Below the pieces are notes generated by a model. That model saw nothing but the letters and a program-made list of their open reading frames with translations, was not told the origin of the DNA and did no database searches. From Cellulomonas xiejunii (GTDB lineage Bacteria > Actinomycetota > Actinomycetes > Actinomycetales > Cellulomonadaceae): 64,000 bases of DNA. Of this stretch, positions 1 to 12,508 are shown one piece after another (positions within the stretch are counted from its first letter, which is position 1; every line of letters starts with the position of its first letter). The position numbers were made by a program, and so were the translations under genes. The stretch lies in contig NZ_CP101987.1 in NCBI RefSeq assembly GCF_024508315.1, positions 2,046,001 through 2,110,000 of the forward strand, written 5' to 3'.

Positions 1-26
1 GCCGCGACCACCGGAAAGGGCGCCTG

Positions 27-27
<1 letters not shown>
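1..27 (+). CDS. carA: carbamoyl phosphate synthase small subunit, C-terminal tail (partial)
   Basis: Only the last eight codons and a TGA stop are in the window. The stop overlaps the ATG of carB (TGATG), the arrangement expected for carA immediately before carB. The tail reads AATTGKGA. The identity rests on this position; the residues alone are not diagnostic. Confidence 0.55.
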
Positions 28-3361
<3,334 letters not shown>

Positions 3362-3365
<4 letters not shown>

Positions 3366-4210
3366 GCGTGTCGACGTTCGGCGCCCGCCTGGCTGCGGCC
3401 ATGGACGCCCACGGGCCCCTGTGCGTGGGCATCGACCCCCACGCGTCCCTCCTGGCGGACTGGGGTCTGCCCGACGACGCCACGGGGGTGCGGGAGTTCG
3501 CGCTGCGCGTGATGGACGCCGTCGCGGGGCACGTCGCTGCGGTCAAGCCGCAGGCGGCCTTCTTCGAGCGCCACGGCTCGGCCGGCGTGGCGGTGCTGGA
3601 GGAGGTGGTGGCGGCCGGCCGCGAGACGGGGACGCTCGTCGTGGTGGACGCCAAGCGCGGCGACATCGGGTCCACGATGGGGGCGTACGCGGACGCGTTC
3701 CTGCGGGACGGCTCACCTCTGGCCGGTGACGCACTGACCGTCTCGCCGTACCTGGGGTTCGGGTCGTTCGACCCTGCGGTCGACCTCGCGCTGGCCACGG
3801 GGCGGGGTCTGTTCGTGCTGTGCCTCACCTCGAACAAGGAGGGCCACGAGGTGCAGCACGCCCGCACGGAGGACGGCGTGAGCGTCGCGGCGATGGTGGC
3901 GGCGCGCGCAGCGGCGATCAACGCGGACGCGACCCCGCTCGGTTCGGTCGGGCTGGTCGTCGGCGCGACGGTGGGTGACGCCGCGGCGCGGGCCGGCGTG
4001 GACCTGGCCCACGTCAACGGGCCCCTGCTCGCCCCGGGGGTCGGCGCGCAGGGCGCGGGGACCGCCGAGCTGGTGCAGGTGTTCGGTGCTGCGCGGCGGC
4101 AGGTCCTCGCCTCGTCCAGCAGGGGAGTCCTGCGTGCAGGACCCGAGGTGGCTGCGTTGCGTGCAGCGGCGTCGCGAGCGAGCGCCGAGGCGGCGGCCGC
4201 GCTGCGCTGA
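3362..4210 (+). CDS. pyrF: orotidine 5'-phosphate decarboxylase
   Basis: Decarboxylates OMP to UMP, the last step of de novo pyrimidine synthesis. The 282-residue protein is of the longer type-2 (actinobacterial/mycobacterial) class, with an N-terminal CVGIDPH segment and the catalytic [12 protein letters not shown] motif holding the Lys/Asp network. Its GTG start overlaps the carB stop (GTGA), so it is the distal gene of the carAB-pyrF operon. A short inverted repeat follows the stop. Confidence 0.97.
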
Positions 4211-4216
4211 GCGCGG

Positions 4217-4233
4217 CACGGCCACGGGCCGTG
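4217..4233 (+). terminator. short hairpin after pyrF
   Basis: CACGGCC and GGCCGTG form a 7-bp perfect stem around a 3-nt loop, 7 nt after the pyrF stop. There is no T-run, as is usual for high-GC actinobacteria, so the terminator role is tentative. Confidence 0.4.
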
Positions 4234-4400
4234 GTGACGCCGGGTACCCGAGCCCGTCGCCGTCGGCCAGCTCGGTCATGCCGTCGTCGCGAAAGATAAC
4301 GGAACCTGGCGCTGCCAAGGCGCGCCACTCTCGCCGGGAGGGGCGCCTGACGGCGCCCGGCCAGGACGACACCCGGTCTCCGGCTGTCGGTGCAGGTCGC

Positions 4401-4406
4401 TAGGGT
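4401..4406 (+). promoter_or_regulatory. -10 hexamer TAGGGT of the integrase-like gene
   Basis: The hexamer ends 7 nt before the GTG at 4414. This matches the leaderless-promoter arrangement seen repeatedly in the window and decides the start chosen for the next gene. Confidence 0.55.
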
Positions 4407-4413
4407 GCGGGCC

Positions 4414-5247
4414 GTGGTGGACGTGAGCATCGGACAGGCCGTGGGGCGGTACCTCGGCGCGCTGGGGGACCGGCACCCGAGCACCGCACGCGCCTACCGG
4501 TGGGCGCTGCGCAACCTGGCCGAGACACTGGGGGACGACTCGTTCGGGAAGGTGATGGCAGGCGACAGCCTGTCGCTGTGGCTCGCGTCGCCGACCGGGG
4601 GAGGGCACGAGCCCTCGGCGGCATCCGTGCGGCAGCGGGCGACCGCGGCACGCGGGCTCGTGCGCTTCGCGGTCGAGGCACGACTGCTCGACCCCGCGAC
4701 CGCGGACATCGCCCTGCAGGCGCTGCGCCGGCCCGCGACGCCGCCCGTGCTGCGTGACACGGCACCGGCGCGGCTGCTCCTCGCGCGAGCGGCCGGCAGG
4801 CGCCCTCACGGGGTGTCGTGGCACGTCTGGGTCCGCTTCCGGGCGCACGTGCTGACGCTCGCCGACACGGGCGCGCCGGAGCGAGACCTCGGTGCCGCAC
4901 GCCTCACCGACCTGGGGGAGGACCGCGTGAGCCTGACCCTCGGCGGGACGCGCCACGCCCTCGGGGAGCCGACCCGGCACGCGATGACGGCCTGGATCGC
5001 GTCGCGTCACGATCTCGTCGCGACGCTGCAGGGCAGTCCGCCGCGCCAGCTGTGGGTGCGCGCGCACCCCTCGGTCCACCCCCGGACCGGTGTTGTCGCC
5101 GCGGTGGGGATGCCGATCACGGCGCGCGGGCTGCGCAAGGCGTTCCAGGACGTCGTCGCCGCGCTCGTCGACGACGACCCCCGGTTGCGCACCTGCACCG
5201 TCGCCCACGTCCGCGGGCTCGCGCCGGCGCAGTCTGCCGGTCGGTGA
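4414..5247 (+). CDS. degenerate tyrosine-recombinase-like protein
   Basis: A 277-residue protein (from GTG 4414) resembling the N-terminal SAM-like DNA-binding domain and part of the catalytic fold of phage integrases. Residues such as STARAYRWALRNLAETLG match the arm/core-binding helices. The catalytic core looks dead: the usual TGLR box reads TGAPERDL, losing the first catalytic Arg; the HxLR box is reduced to AHVRG; and the protein ends without a box-II tail or nucleophilic Tyr. An alternative GTG at 4390 lies upstream of the apparent -10 and is disfavoured. It sits between pyrF and mihF, and IHF is the classic partner of integrases. It may be a domesticated DNA-binding protein or a decayed prophage gene; the function is unknown. 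Confidence 0.7.
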   Translation: MVDVSIGQAVGRYLGALGDRHPSTARAYRWALRNLAETLGDDSFGKVMAGDSLSLWLASPTGGGHEPSAASVRQRATAARGLVRFAVEARLLDPATADIALQALRRPATPPVLRDTAPARLLLARAAGRRPHGVSWHVWVRFRAHVLTLADTGAPERDLGAARLTDLGEDRVSLTLGGTRHALGEPTRHAMTAWIASRHDLVATLQGSPPRQLWVRAHPSVHPRTGVVAAVGMPITARGLRKAFQDVVAALVDDDPRLRTCTVAHVRGLAPAQSAGR

Positions 5248-5346
5248 AGGCTCGGAACGGCCCCGGGCGCCCCGTGCCGCGGGGTGTCGGAGACGCCCAC
5301 GAGGGGGCGTCGGCGCAGGTCCCGCGACGACACGCGGCCCCCCGCG

Positions 5347-5375
5347 TTGCCGAGCGGCATCCGCGTCGCTAGTTT
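5347..5375 (+). promoter_or_regulatory. predicted sigma-A promoter of mihF
   Basis: TTGCCG (5347-5352), a 17-bp spacer and TAGTTT (5370-5375). The predicted transcript would carry a leader of about 55-60 nt before the mihF GTG at 5439, which has its own Shine-Dalgarno. Confidence 0.6.
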
Positions 5376-5438
5376 CGTCTTCAGATCCCGCGCATCGGCG
5401 ACAAGGATCTCCGGCCCAGTGACGAGAAGGTGACGCGC

Positions 5439-5750
5439 GTGGCTCTTCCTCCGCTGACTCCCGAACAACGAGCCGCCGCGCTCGAGAAGGCCAAGGTCGC
5501 GCGGCATGCGCGCGCCGAGGTGAAGAACCGCCTGAAGTACTCGCAGGGCTCCCTCTCGGAAGTGATCGAGCAGGGTCAGCAGGACGAGACCATCGGCAAG
5601 CTGAAGGTCGCCGCCCTGCTGGAGTCGCTTCCCGGTGTGGGGAAGGTCAAGGCCCGTGCGATCATGTCCGAGATCGGCATCTCGGAGACGCGCCGGGTGC
5701 GTGGCCTCGGCCCGCACCAGGTCAAGGCGCTCGTCGACCGGTTCGGCTGA
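5439..5750 (+). CDS. mihF: actinobacterial integration host factor (mIHF)
   Basis: Nucleoid-associated DNA-bending protein specific to actinobacteria, unrelated in fold to E. coli IHF. The 103-residue sequence begins [18 protein letters not shown], as in Streptomyces sIHF, and carries the helix-two-turn-helix stretch [17 protein letters not shown] and the C-terminal RRVRGLG. I chose GTG 5439 over GTG 5430: the family begins at this point, and GAGAAGG (5424-5430) sits 8 nt upstream of 5439 but would overlap 5430. It has its own promoter upstream and a perfect hairpin downstream, so it is probably a single-gene, highly expressed transcript. Confidence 0.96.
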   Translation: MALPPLTPEQRAAALEKAKVARHARAEVKNRLKYSQGSLSEVIEQGQQDETIGKLKVAALLESLPGVGKVKARAIMSEIGISETRRVRGLGPHQVKALVDRFG

Positions 5751-5766
5751 GCGTCCCGCAAGTCCA

Positions 5767-5798
5767 CGGCGCCCCGTCCGAGCCCGGACGGGGCGCCG
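5767..5798 (+). terminator. strong hairpin terminator after mihF
   Basis: A perfect 14-bp stem (5767-5780 with 5785-5798) and a 4-nt AGCC loop, 16 nt after the mihF stop. It separates mihF from gmk. Confidence 0.8.
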
Positions 5799-5856
5799 CT
5801 TGCGTGTCCGGAGCCGTCCGGACACCTCACCCCGGATCTGGAGCGGTGCACCACCC

Positions 5857-6423
5857 ATGACGACCACGCCGGCACGGCTCACCGTGCTCGCCGGACCGAC
5901 CGCCGTGGGCAAGGGGACGGTCTCGGCCGACATCCGCGCCCGGTACCCCCAGGTCTGGCTGTCCGTGTCGATGACGACCCGTGAACCGCGACCCGGCGAG
6001 GTCGACGGGCTGCACTACCACTTCGTGACGCCCGAGCGCTTCGACGAGATGGCGGCCCGTGGCGAGCTGCTCGAGTGGGCCGTGGTGCACGGGCGCAACC
6101 GCTACGGGACGCCCCGCCGGCCCGTGGTCGAGCGGCTGGAGGCCGGTGAGCCGGCGTTGCTGGAGATCGACCTGCAGGGTGCGCGGCAGGTGCGGCAGTC
6201 GATGCCCGACGCGCGCTTCGTGTTTCTCGCCCCGCCGTCGTGGGACGAGCTGGTCCGTCGGCTCGTCGGACGGGGGACCGAGGGCGAGGAGGAGCGCGAA
6301 CGTCGCCTCGCCACCGCCCGCGTCGAGCTGGCGGCGGAGTCGGAGTTCGACCACGTGGTCGTGAACGACGACGTGCACCGCGCGACGGACGAGCTGGTTC
6401 GTCTGATGGGCGTGCGCGTCTGA
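5857..6423 (+). CDS. gmk: guanylate kinase
   Basis: Phosphorylates GMP/dGMP to GDP/dGDP using ATP. The 188-residue protein has the P-loop [12 protein letters not shown] near residue 10, the GMP-binding [19 protein letters not shown] segment and [11 protein letters not shown]. Upstream in-frame codons exist, but the family starts near this ATG; the P-loop would otherwise lie about 80 residues in. Only a weak Shine-Dalgarno is visible (GGATCTGGAG). It precedes rpoZ, as in many bacteria. Confidence 0.96.
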   Translation: MTTTPARLTVLAGPTAVGKGTVSADIRARYPQVWLSVSMTTREPRPGEVDGLHYHFVTPERFDEMAARGELLEWAVVHGRNRYGTPRRPVVERLEAGEPALLEIDLQGARQVRQSMPDARFVFLAPPSWDELVRRLVGRGTEGEEERERRLATARVELAAESEFDHVVVNDDVHRATDELVRLMGVRV

Positions 6424-6454
6424 CCGACGCACCCGTCCGGCGCCTCGGACCAGG

Positions 6455-6460
6455 TACCAT
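6455..6460 (+). promoter_or_regulatory. candidate -10 TACCAT of rpoZ
   Basis: A TANNNT hexamer about 100 nt upstream of rpoZ. No convincing -35 is visible, so this is tentative. Confidence 0.35.
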
Positions 6461-6559
6461 GAGGTTCGACTGCGCCGCGCGCTGCCCGAGTTCGATGACG
6501 GGCCACAGCCCGCGGCGCCTGCGAATTCGCACCACTCTCCGACAGGACGGGAGTCCTCC

Positions 6560-6826
6560 GTGTCCGGAACCGTTGCCGCCCCCACGGGCATCACCGACCC
6601 GCCGATCGACCGCCTGCTCGAGCGCGCCGACTCCAAGTACGCGCTCGTGCTGTTCTCCGCCAAGCGCGCGCGGCAGATCAACGCCTACTACGCACAGCTG
6701 AACGAGGGGCTGCTCGAGTACGTCGGCCCGCTCGTCGAGACGCGCCCGCAGGAGAAGCCCCTGTCGATCGCGATGCGCGAGATCGACGCCGGCCTGCTGA
6801 CGTCCGAGCCCGTCCCGGAGGCCTGA
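6560..6826 (+). CDS. rpoZ: RNA polymerase omega subunit
   Basis: Small assembly subunit that folds around the beta-prime C-terminus. The 88-residue protein has the conserved [17 protein letters not shown] segment, KRARQIN and a C-terminal [12 protein letters not shown] 6560 is preceded by GACGGGAG at a suitable distance. The stop is 11 nt upstream of coaBC, giving the common gmk-rpoZ-coaBC arrangement. Confidence 0.95.
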   Translation: MSGTVAAPTGITDPPIDRLLERADSKYALVLFSAKRARQINAYYAQLNEGLLEYVGPLVETRPQEKPLSIAMREIDAGLLTSEPVPEA

Positions 6827-6837
6827 GGCCTCCCCCC

Positions 6838-8088
6838 ATGCGCATCGTCCTCGGCGTCGCGGGCGGCATCGCCGCCTACAAGGCGGTGCTGCTGCTCCGG
6901 CTCCTGCGCGAGCAGGGTCACACCGTCCGTGTCGTGCCGACGCGCGCGTCGCTGGAGTTCGTCGGGCGGGCGACGTGGGAGGCCCTGTCCGGGGAACCCG
7001 TCACCACCGACGTGTTCGAGGACGTCGACCAGGTCGCGCACGTGGCCGTCGGCAAGGGCGCAGACCTCGTCGTCGTCGTGCCCGCCACGGCCGACCTCCT
7101 GGCCCGCGCAGCAGCGGGCCGGGCGGACGACCTCCTGACCGCGACGATGCTCGTCGCACGCTGCCCCGTGCTGCTCGCGCCCGCCATGCATACGGAGATG
7201 TGGGAGCACCCGGCGACGACCGCGAACGTGGCCACCCTGCGCGCACGCGGTGTGCACGTCCTGGAACCCGCCAGCGGACGGCTGACGGGGCAGGACTCCG
7301 GGGCCGGCCGCCTCCCCGAACCGGAGGAGATCGCGCAGGCCGCCCTCGCGCTCGTGACGCCGGGACGACCGGTCGACCTGGCCGGTCGGCGCGTCGTCGT
7401 GTCAGCCGGCGGCACCCGCGAGCCTCTCGACCCGGTCCGGTTCCTCGGGAACCGCTCGTCCGGCCGGCAAGGTGTCGCGCTCGCGCAGGCGGCGCAGGAC
7501 CGCGGAGCGCTCGTGACGCTCGTCGCGGCCAACGTCGGACCGGACGTGCTCGCCGGGCTGGGTCCCGGCGTCGACGTCGTCCCCGTCGAGACGGGCGAGG
7601 AGCTGCGGTCGGAGGTCCGCGCGGCCGCGAGGCTCGCCGACATCGTCGTCATGGCGGCGGCCGTCGCCGACTACCGCCCGGCGACCACGGCGGACGCCAA
7701 GCTGAAGAAGACCGGTGACGCGACCACGGTGACGCTGGTCGAGACGACGGACGTGCTGCGCGAGCTGGTCACCGACCCCCCGCGGCCCGGTCAGGTCGTC
7801 GTGGGCTTCGCCGCCGAGACCGGTGACACGGAAGGCTCGGTCCTCGACCACGCGCGGGCCAAGGCGCGCCGCAAGGGCGCCGACCTGCTCGTGATGAACC
7901 CTGTCGGTGACGGGCGTGGCTTCGGCACCACGACCAACGAGGTCACGGTGCTCGATGCCGACGGCACCGTCCTCGCGACGGCGCAGGGCACCAAGCTCGA
8001 GGTCGCGCACGCGATCTGGGACGTCACCGTGCCAGTCGTGGACGGCCGTGCCGATCGGCACGGCGACGCCGTTACGCTGGACGTATGA
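6838..8088 (+). CDS. coaBC: bifunctional phosphopantothenoylcysteine decarboxylase / phosphopantothenate-cysteine ligase
   Basis: Catalyses two consecutive steps of coenzyme A synthesis. The N-terminal flavoprotein (CoaC) half carries [11 protein letters not shown], the catalytic His context VAHVAV and [14 protein letters not shown]. The C-terminal CoaB half carries [17 protein letters not shown], the AAVADYRP strip and KLKKTG. At 416 residues it is full length. The flavoprotein substrate clamp reads DSGAGRL, the actinobacterial form. Its stop overlaps the ATG of metK by 4 bp. Confidence 0.97.
   Translation: MRIVLGVAGGIAAYKAVLLLRLLREQGHTVRVVPTRASLEFVGRATWEALSGEPVTTDVFEDVDQVAHVAVGKGADLVVVVPATADLLARAAAGRADDLLTATMLVARCPVLLAPAMHTEMWEHPATTANVATLRARGVHVLEPASGRLTGQDSGAGRLPEPEEIAQAALALVTPGRPVDLAGRRVVVSAGGTREPLDPVRFLGNRSSGRQGVALAQAAQDRGALVTLVAANVGPDVLAGLGPGVDVVPVETGEELRSEVRAAARLADIVVMAAAVADYRPATTADAKLKKTGDATTVTLVETTDVLRELVTDPPRPGQVVVGFAAETGDTEGSVLDHARAKARRKGADLLVMNPVGDGRGFGTTTNEVTVLDADGTVLATAQGTKLEVAHAIWDVTVPVVDGRADRHGDAVTLDV
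8073..8078 (+). promoter_or_regulatory. -10 TACGCT of metK inside coaBC
   Basis: The hexamer ends 6 nt before the metK ATG and lies in the last codons of coaBC. It suggests an internal leaderless promoter in addition to read-through. Confidence 0.5.
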
Positions 8089-9284
8089 CCACCCCGCCTC
8101 TCCGCCTGTTCACCTCGGAGTCCGTGACGGAGGGTCACCCCGACAAGATCTGCGACCAGATCTCGGACGCCATCCTCGACGCCATCCTCGAGCAGGACGC
8201 GAGCGCCCGCGTGGCGGTCGAGACGATGGTCACCACCGGCCTCGTGCACGTCGCCGGCGAGGTGACCACGAGCGCGTACGTCGAGATCCCGCAGATCGTG
8301 CGCGAGGTGGTCCGAGGGATCGGCTACACCTCGTCGCTCATCGGCTTCGACGGCGACTCCTGCGGCGTCTCGGTGTCGATCGGCCAGCAGTCGCCGGACA
8401 TCGCGGCGGGCGTCGACAAGGCGATCGAGGTGCGTCAGGACGACCAGGACCTCGACCCGCTCGACCTCCAGGGAGCCGGCGACCAGGGCCTGATGTTCGG
8501 GTACGCGAGCGACGAGACCCCCTCACTCCTGCCGCTGCCGATCTGGCTGGCGCACCGCCTCGCGGAGCGCCTCGCGCAGGTGCGCAAGGACGGCACCCTG
8601 CAGGGGCTGCGCCCCGACGGCAAGACGCAGGTCACCGTCGGCTACGACGGTGACACGCCCGTCTCCCTCGACACCGTCGTGCTGTCCACGCAGCACGAGC
8701 CGGACCTCGCCGAGTCGACGCTCGCGGCGCAGGTCGCCGAGCTGGTCGTGGCGCCCGTCCTCGCGGACGCCGGTATCGACACGTCCGCCCACCGCCTCCT
8801 GGTGAACCCCACGGGCCAGTTCGTCATCGGCGGTCCGCAGGGCGACGCCGGGCTCACCGGGCGCAAGATCATCGTCGACACGTACGGCGGCATGGCACGC
8901 CACGGGGGCGGGGCGTTCTCGGGCAAGGACCCGTCGAAGGTCGACCGGTCGGCCGCGTACGCGATGCGGTGGGTCGCCAAGAACGTCGTGGCCGCGGGCC
9001 TCGCCCGCCGTTGCGAGGTGCAGGTCGCCTACGCGATCGGCAAGTCGCACCCCGTGGGGCTGTACGTGGAGACGTTCGGCACGGGTGCGGTCTCCGACGA
9101 GAGGCTGACGGCGGCGATCCGCGAGGTCTTCGACCTGCGGCCGGCGGCGATCATCCGCGACCTCGACCTGCTGCGGCCGGTCTACCGACGTACGGCCGCG
9201 TACGGCCACTTCGGCCGCGAGCTGCCCGAGTTCACGTGGGAGCGGACCGACCGCACGGCCGCGCTGCTCTCGGCCGTCGGCTGA
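8085..9284 (+). CDS. metK: S-adenosylmethionine synthetase
   Basis: Forms S-adenosylmethionine from methionine and ATP. The 399-residue protein has the N-terminal [12 protein letters not shown] motif, [12 protein letters not shown], the P-loop-like [16 protein letters not shown] and a C-terminal [11 protein letters not shown]. It overlaps coaBC by 4 bp and is followed, after 65 bp, by priA. Confidence 0.98.
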   Translation: MTTPPLRLFTSESVTEGHPDKICDQISDAILDAILEQDASARVAVETMVTTGLVHVAGEVTTSAYVEIPQIVREVVRGIGYTSSLIGFDGDSCGVSVSIGQQSPDIAAGVDKAIEVRQDDQDLDPLDLQGAGDQGLMFGYASDETPSLLPLPIWLAHRLAERLAQVRKDGTLQGLRPDGKTQVTVGYDGDTPVSLDTVVLSTQHEPDLAESTLAAQVAELVVAPVLADAGIDTSAHRLLVNPTGQFVIGGPQGDAGLTGRKIIVDTYGGMARHGGGAFSGKDPSKVDRSAAYAMRWVAKNVVAAGLARRCEVQVAYAIGKSHPVGLYVETFGTGAVSDERLTAAIREVFDLRPAAIIRDLDLLRPVYRRTAAYGHFGRELPEFTWERTDRTAALLSAVG

Positions 9285-9349
9285 CGCTGCTCCGTCGTCG
9301 CCCGTGACGTGGCGCGCGTGACCGCGGGACGTCCGCCCTCCGTGGTGGG

Positions 9350-11488
9350 ATGTGCCCCGTGACCGGTGTCCCGCCCGAGCAGCCCGCCCTGGCGGGACTC
9401 GAGGTGCCGACGCCGCGTCGCCGCCGCGTCGCGGCCCCGCCCGGCCCCGCCGCCCGGCTCCCCGTGGCACGCGTGTGCGTGGACCTCGCGCCTCCGCACC
9501 TCGACCGGCCGTTCGAGTACGTCGTCCCCGAGACCCTGGACGCGGCGGCGCGGCCGGGCGTCCGCGTCAAGGTCAGGTTCGCCGGTCAGGACGTCGACGG
9601 CTGGCTGCTCGAACGGGTCGACCACGCCGAGCACGAGGGGCGTCTGCTGCCGGTGCGACGCGTCGTGTCTCGTGAACCCGTGGTCGCACCGCAGGTCGCG
9701 CTCCTCGCGCGGGCGGTCGCCGACCGTTGGGCGGGCACGCTCGCCGACGTGTTGCGCCTCGCCGTCCCGCCACGCCACGCGCGCGTGGAGGGCGAGGCGC
9801 CGTCCGACGCGGTACCAGCCGGCACGGACGCCACCGTGCCCGACGCGCCCTGCGCGGATCGCGACGCCGACGACGTGGGTCCGCCGGCTGCACCAGCGTG
9901 GGACGCCTACCGGGGTGGTCCGGCGTTCCTGCGCCACGTGCTCACCGGTGGTGCGCCGCGCGCCGTGTGGACCGCGCTGCCCGGCCTGGACGAGCGACGG
10001 TGGGCGGCCGCGGTCGCCCAGGCCGTCGCGACGTGCGTCCACGCGGGGCGCGGTGCACTCGTGGTGGTGCCGGACGGCCGTGACGTCGAGCGCGTGTGTG
10101 CAGCGCTCAGGGAGGTGGGCCTGCTCGACGTCGCCGACGGCGGCGTGGTCGCACGGCTCGTGGCCGACGACGGCCCCGCGGCCCGCTACCGCGCGTTCCT
10201 CGCGGCGCTGCGGGGGAGTGCCCGCGTCGTGGTGGGCACCCGCGCCTCGGCGTTCGCACCCGTCGCCGACCTGGGCCTCGCGGTCTGCTGGGACGACGGC
10301 GACCTGCAGCACGCCGAACCGCGCGCTCCGTACCCGCACGTCCGTGACGTCCTCGCGCTGCGCTCGGAGCTCGAGGGCGCCGCGCTGCTGGTCGGCGGGC
10401 ACGCGCGGACCGTCGAGGCGCAGCAGCTCGTCGTCTCGGGGTGGGCGCGCGAGGTCGTGGCGGACCGTGCGGTCGTCCGGGCGCGCACGCCACGCGTCAC
10501 GGCGCTGACGAGCGTCGAGCTCGCGCGGGAGGGCCCCGCCGCGGCTGCGCGGCTCCCCGCTCCCGCCTGGCGCGTCCTGCGCGACGCGCTGGCGGTGGGC
10601 CCCGTGCTGGTCCAGGTCCCGCGGGCGGGCTACGTCCCCGTCGTCGCGTGTGTCCGGTGCCGGACGCCGGCCCGGTGCGGTGCCTGCCACGGGCCGCTGG
10701 GACTGGCGCGGGGCGACGGCCCGCCGGCGTGCGGGTGGTGCGGACGGCTGGCGACCGACCGACGGTGCGACGAGTGCGGCGCCTCCGGACTGCGCTCGGT
10801 GCGGGTCGGCTCGGAGCGGACGGCCGAGGAGCTCGGGCGCGCGTTCCCCGGGGTCACCGTCCGGGTCTCGGGGGCTCGCGTCGCGGGGGGCGTCCTCGCG
10901 GAGGTGCCGGACCGGCCGGCGCTGGTCGTGGCCACCCCGGGTGCCGAACCGTACGCGCCGTCCGGCTACGCGGCCGCCGTCCTGCTGGACGCGGCCGTCG
11001 CGAGCGCCGGCGAGCGCCTGGGGGCCGAGGTGGACGCGCTGCGGCGATGGCTGGCGGCGGCTGCCCTCGTGCGGCCCACCGGTGACGGGGGGCAGGTCCT
11101 CCTGGTCGGCGACGGGGCGCCGCGTCCGACGCAGGCCCTGGTCCGCTGGGACCCCTCCGGACTGGCTGGGCGTGAGCTCGACGAACGCGTCGAGCTGCGG
11201 CTCCCGCCCGCCGTGCGGGTCGCGGCCCTGACGGGGACGCGCGACGCGGTGGCAGCGGTCGTCGCGCGTGTCGAGGTCCCCGCCCTCGAGGTGCTCGGCC
11301 CGGTGCCGCAGCCCGTCGACGAGCAGCGGGGGCCCGCGCTCGAGCCCGAGGTGCGTGCCCTGCTGCGCGTCGACCCTGCCGGGGGTGCGGCGCTCGCGCG
11401 AGCCGTCGCAGCGTCGCTCGCGATCCGCAGCGCGCGTCGCGAGGGCGGCACGGTCCGCGTGCAGATGGACCCGGCCGACCTGCTGTGA
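9350..11488 (+). CDS. priA: PriA-like primosomal protein lacking helicase motifs
   Basis: The 712-residue protein aligns with the PriA 3'-DNA-binding domain at the N-terminus (RVCVDLAPPHLDRPFEYVVPE, start of the family) and has a zinc module of eight cysteines at about residues 434-485 (CVRC, CGACHG, CGWCG, CDECG). The ATP-binding core is degenerate: I find no Walker A GxxGxGKT and no DEAH box; the corresponding region reads LPGLDERRW. Actinobacterial PriA proteins are known to have lost these motifs, so it is probably a structural replication-restart factor and not a motor. The start could be ATG 9350 or GTG 9359. Confidence 0.88.
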   Translation: MCPVTGVPPEQPALAGLEVPTPRRRRVAAPPGPAARLPVARVCVDLAPPHLDRPFEYVVPETLDAAARPGVRVKVRFAGQDVDGWLLERVDHAEHEGRLLPVRRVVSREPVVAPQVALLARAVADRWAGTLADVLRLAVPPRHARVEGEAPSDAVPAGTDATVPDAPCADRDADDVGPPAAPAWDAYRGGPAFLRHVLTGGAPRAVWTALPGLDERRWAAAVAQAVATCVHAGRGALVVVPDGRDVERVCAALREVGLLDVADGGVVARLVADDGPAARYRAFLAALRGSARVVVGTRASAFAPVADLGLAVCWDDGDLQHAEPRAPYPHVRDVLALRSELEGAALLVGGHARTVEAQQLVVSGWAREVVADRAVVRARTPRVTALTSVELAREGPAAAARLPAPAWRVLRDALAVGPVLVQVPRAGYVPVVACVRCRTPARCGACHGPLGLARGDGPPACGWCGRLATDRRCDECGASGLRSVRVGSERTAEELGRAFPGVTVRVSGARVAGGVLAEVPDRPALVVATPGAEPYAPSGYAAAVLLDAAVASAGERLGAEVDALRRWLAAAALVRPTGDGGQVLLVGDGAPRPTQALVRWDPSGLAGRELDERVELRLPPAVRVAALTGTRDAVAAVVARVEVPALEVLGPVPQPVDEQRGPALEPEVRALLRVDPAGGAALARAVAASLAIRSARREGGTVRVQMDPADLL

Positions 11489-11514
11489 CATACGGGGCTC
11501 CCGTCCGCGCGACC

Positions 11515-11520
11515 TAGGAT
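11515..11520 (+). promoter_or_regulatory. -10 TAGGAT of fmt
   Basis: Ends 7 nt before the fmt ATG; a leaderless-type promoter. Confidence 0.55.
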
Positions 11521-11527
11521 CGAGCCC

Positions 11528-12508
11528 ATGCGTCTGCTCTTCGCGGGAAGCCCCGCGGCCGCCGTACCGTCCCTCGAGGCCCTCCTGGGGTCCCGCCACG
11601 AGGTGGTGGCCGTCCTGACCCGCCCCGACGCACGGGTCGGGCGGGGGCGGACGCTGCAGCCCTCGGCGGTCGCGGCCGTCGCGCGCGACCGCGGCATCCC
11701 CGTCCTGACCCCCCGGACCCTGCGGGACCCGGACGCGGTCGCGCAGATCACCGAGCTGCACGTGGACGCGGCGCCCGTCGTGGCCTACGGCGTGCTCGTG
11801 CCCGCGGACCTGCTGGAGGTGCCCACGCACGGCTGGGTGAACCTGCACTTCTCCGTCCTGCCCGCCTGGCGCGGGGCGGCGCCCGTCCAGCACGCGATCA
11901 TGGCGGGGGACGAGGTGACGGGCGCCTCGACGTTCCGCCTCGAGCAGGGCCTGGACACCGGCCCGGTGTACGGCACCCTCACCGAGACGATCCGACCGAC
12001 CGACACGTCGGGCGACCTCCTGGGGCGCCTGTCGACCGCCGGTGCGCAGCTGCTGGTGCGCACGCTCGACGCGCTCGAGGACGGTCTGCTCGAGGCAGTG
12101 CCGCAGGCTGCTGACGGCGTGAGCCACGCTCCGAAGCTCACGACGGCGGACGCGCGGGTCCGGTGGAGCCACCCCGCGCACGCCGTCGACCGCCGGATCC
12201 GCGGCTGCACCCCCGCGCCGGGCGCCTGGACGACGCTGCCGGACGGGCAGCGGCTCGGCCTCGGGCCCGTCCGGCCCGTCCCGGACGCGACCGACCTGCT
12301 CCCGGGGGAGATCCGGGCGGACAGGCGCGAGGTGCTCGTCGGCACCGGCTCCGGAGCCGTGCGGCTCGGTGACGTCACCCCACCGGGCCGACGTCCGATG
12401 CCGGCCGCCGACTGGGCGCGTGGCGCGCGTCCCGCGGCCGGGACGGTCCTGGGCCGTGACGCCCAGGACGCCCAGGACGCCGGTGCAGCGACGGCAGGTG
12501 CCCGATGA
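11528..12508 (+). CDS. fmt: methionyl-tRNA formyltransferase
   Basis: Formylates initiator Met-tRNA. The 326-residue protein starts [19 protein letters not shown] and contains the hallmark [17 protein letters not shown] with the catalytic Asn/His region and the downstream GLDTGP. The C-terminal OB-like domain follows ([12 protein letters not shown]). Its stop overlaps the start of rsmB by 4 bp, a common translation-linked pair. Confidence 0.97.
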   Translation: MRLLFAGSPAAAVPSLEALLGSRHEVVAVLTRPDARVGRGRTLQPSAVAAVARDRGIPVLTPRTLRDPDAVAQITELHVDAAPVVAYGVLVPADLLEVPTHGWVNLHFSVLPAWRGAAPVQHAIMAGDEVTGASTFRLEQGLDTGPVYGTLTETIRPTDTSGDLLGRLSTAGAQLLVRTLDALEDGLLEAVPQAADGVSHAPKLTTADARVRWSHPAHAVDRRIRGCTPAPGAWTTLPDGQRLGLGPVRPVPDATDLLPGEIRADRREVLVGTGSGAVRLGDVTPPGRRPMPAADWARGARPAAGTVLGRDAQDAQDAGAATAGAR

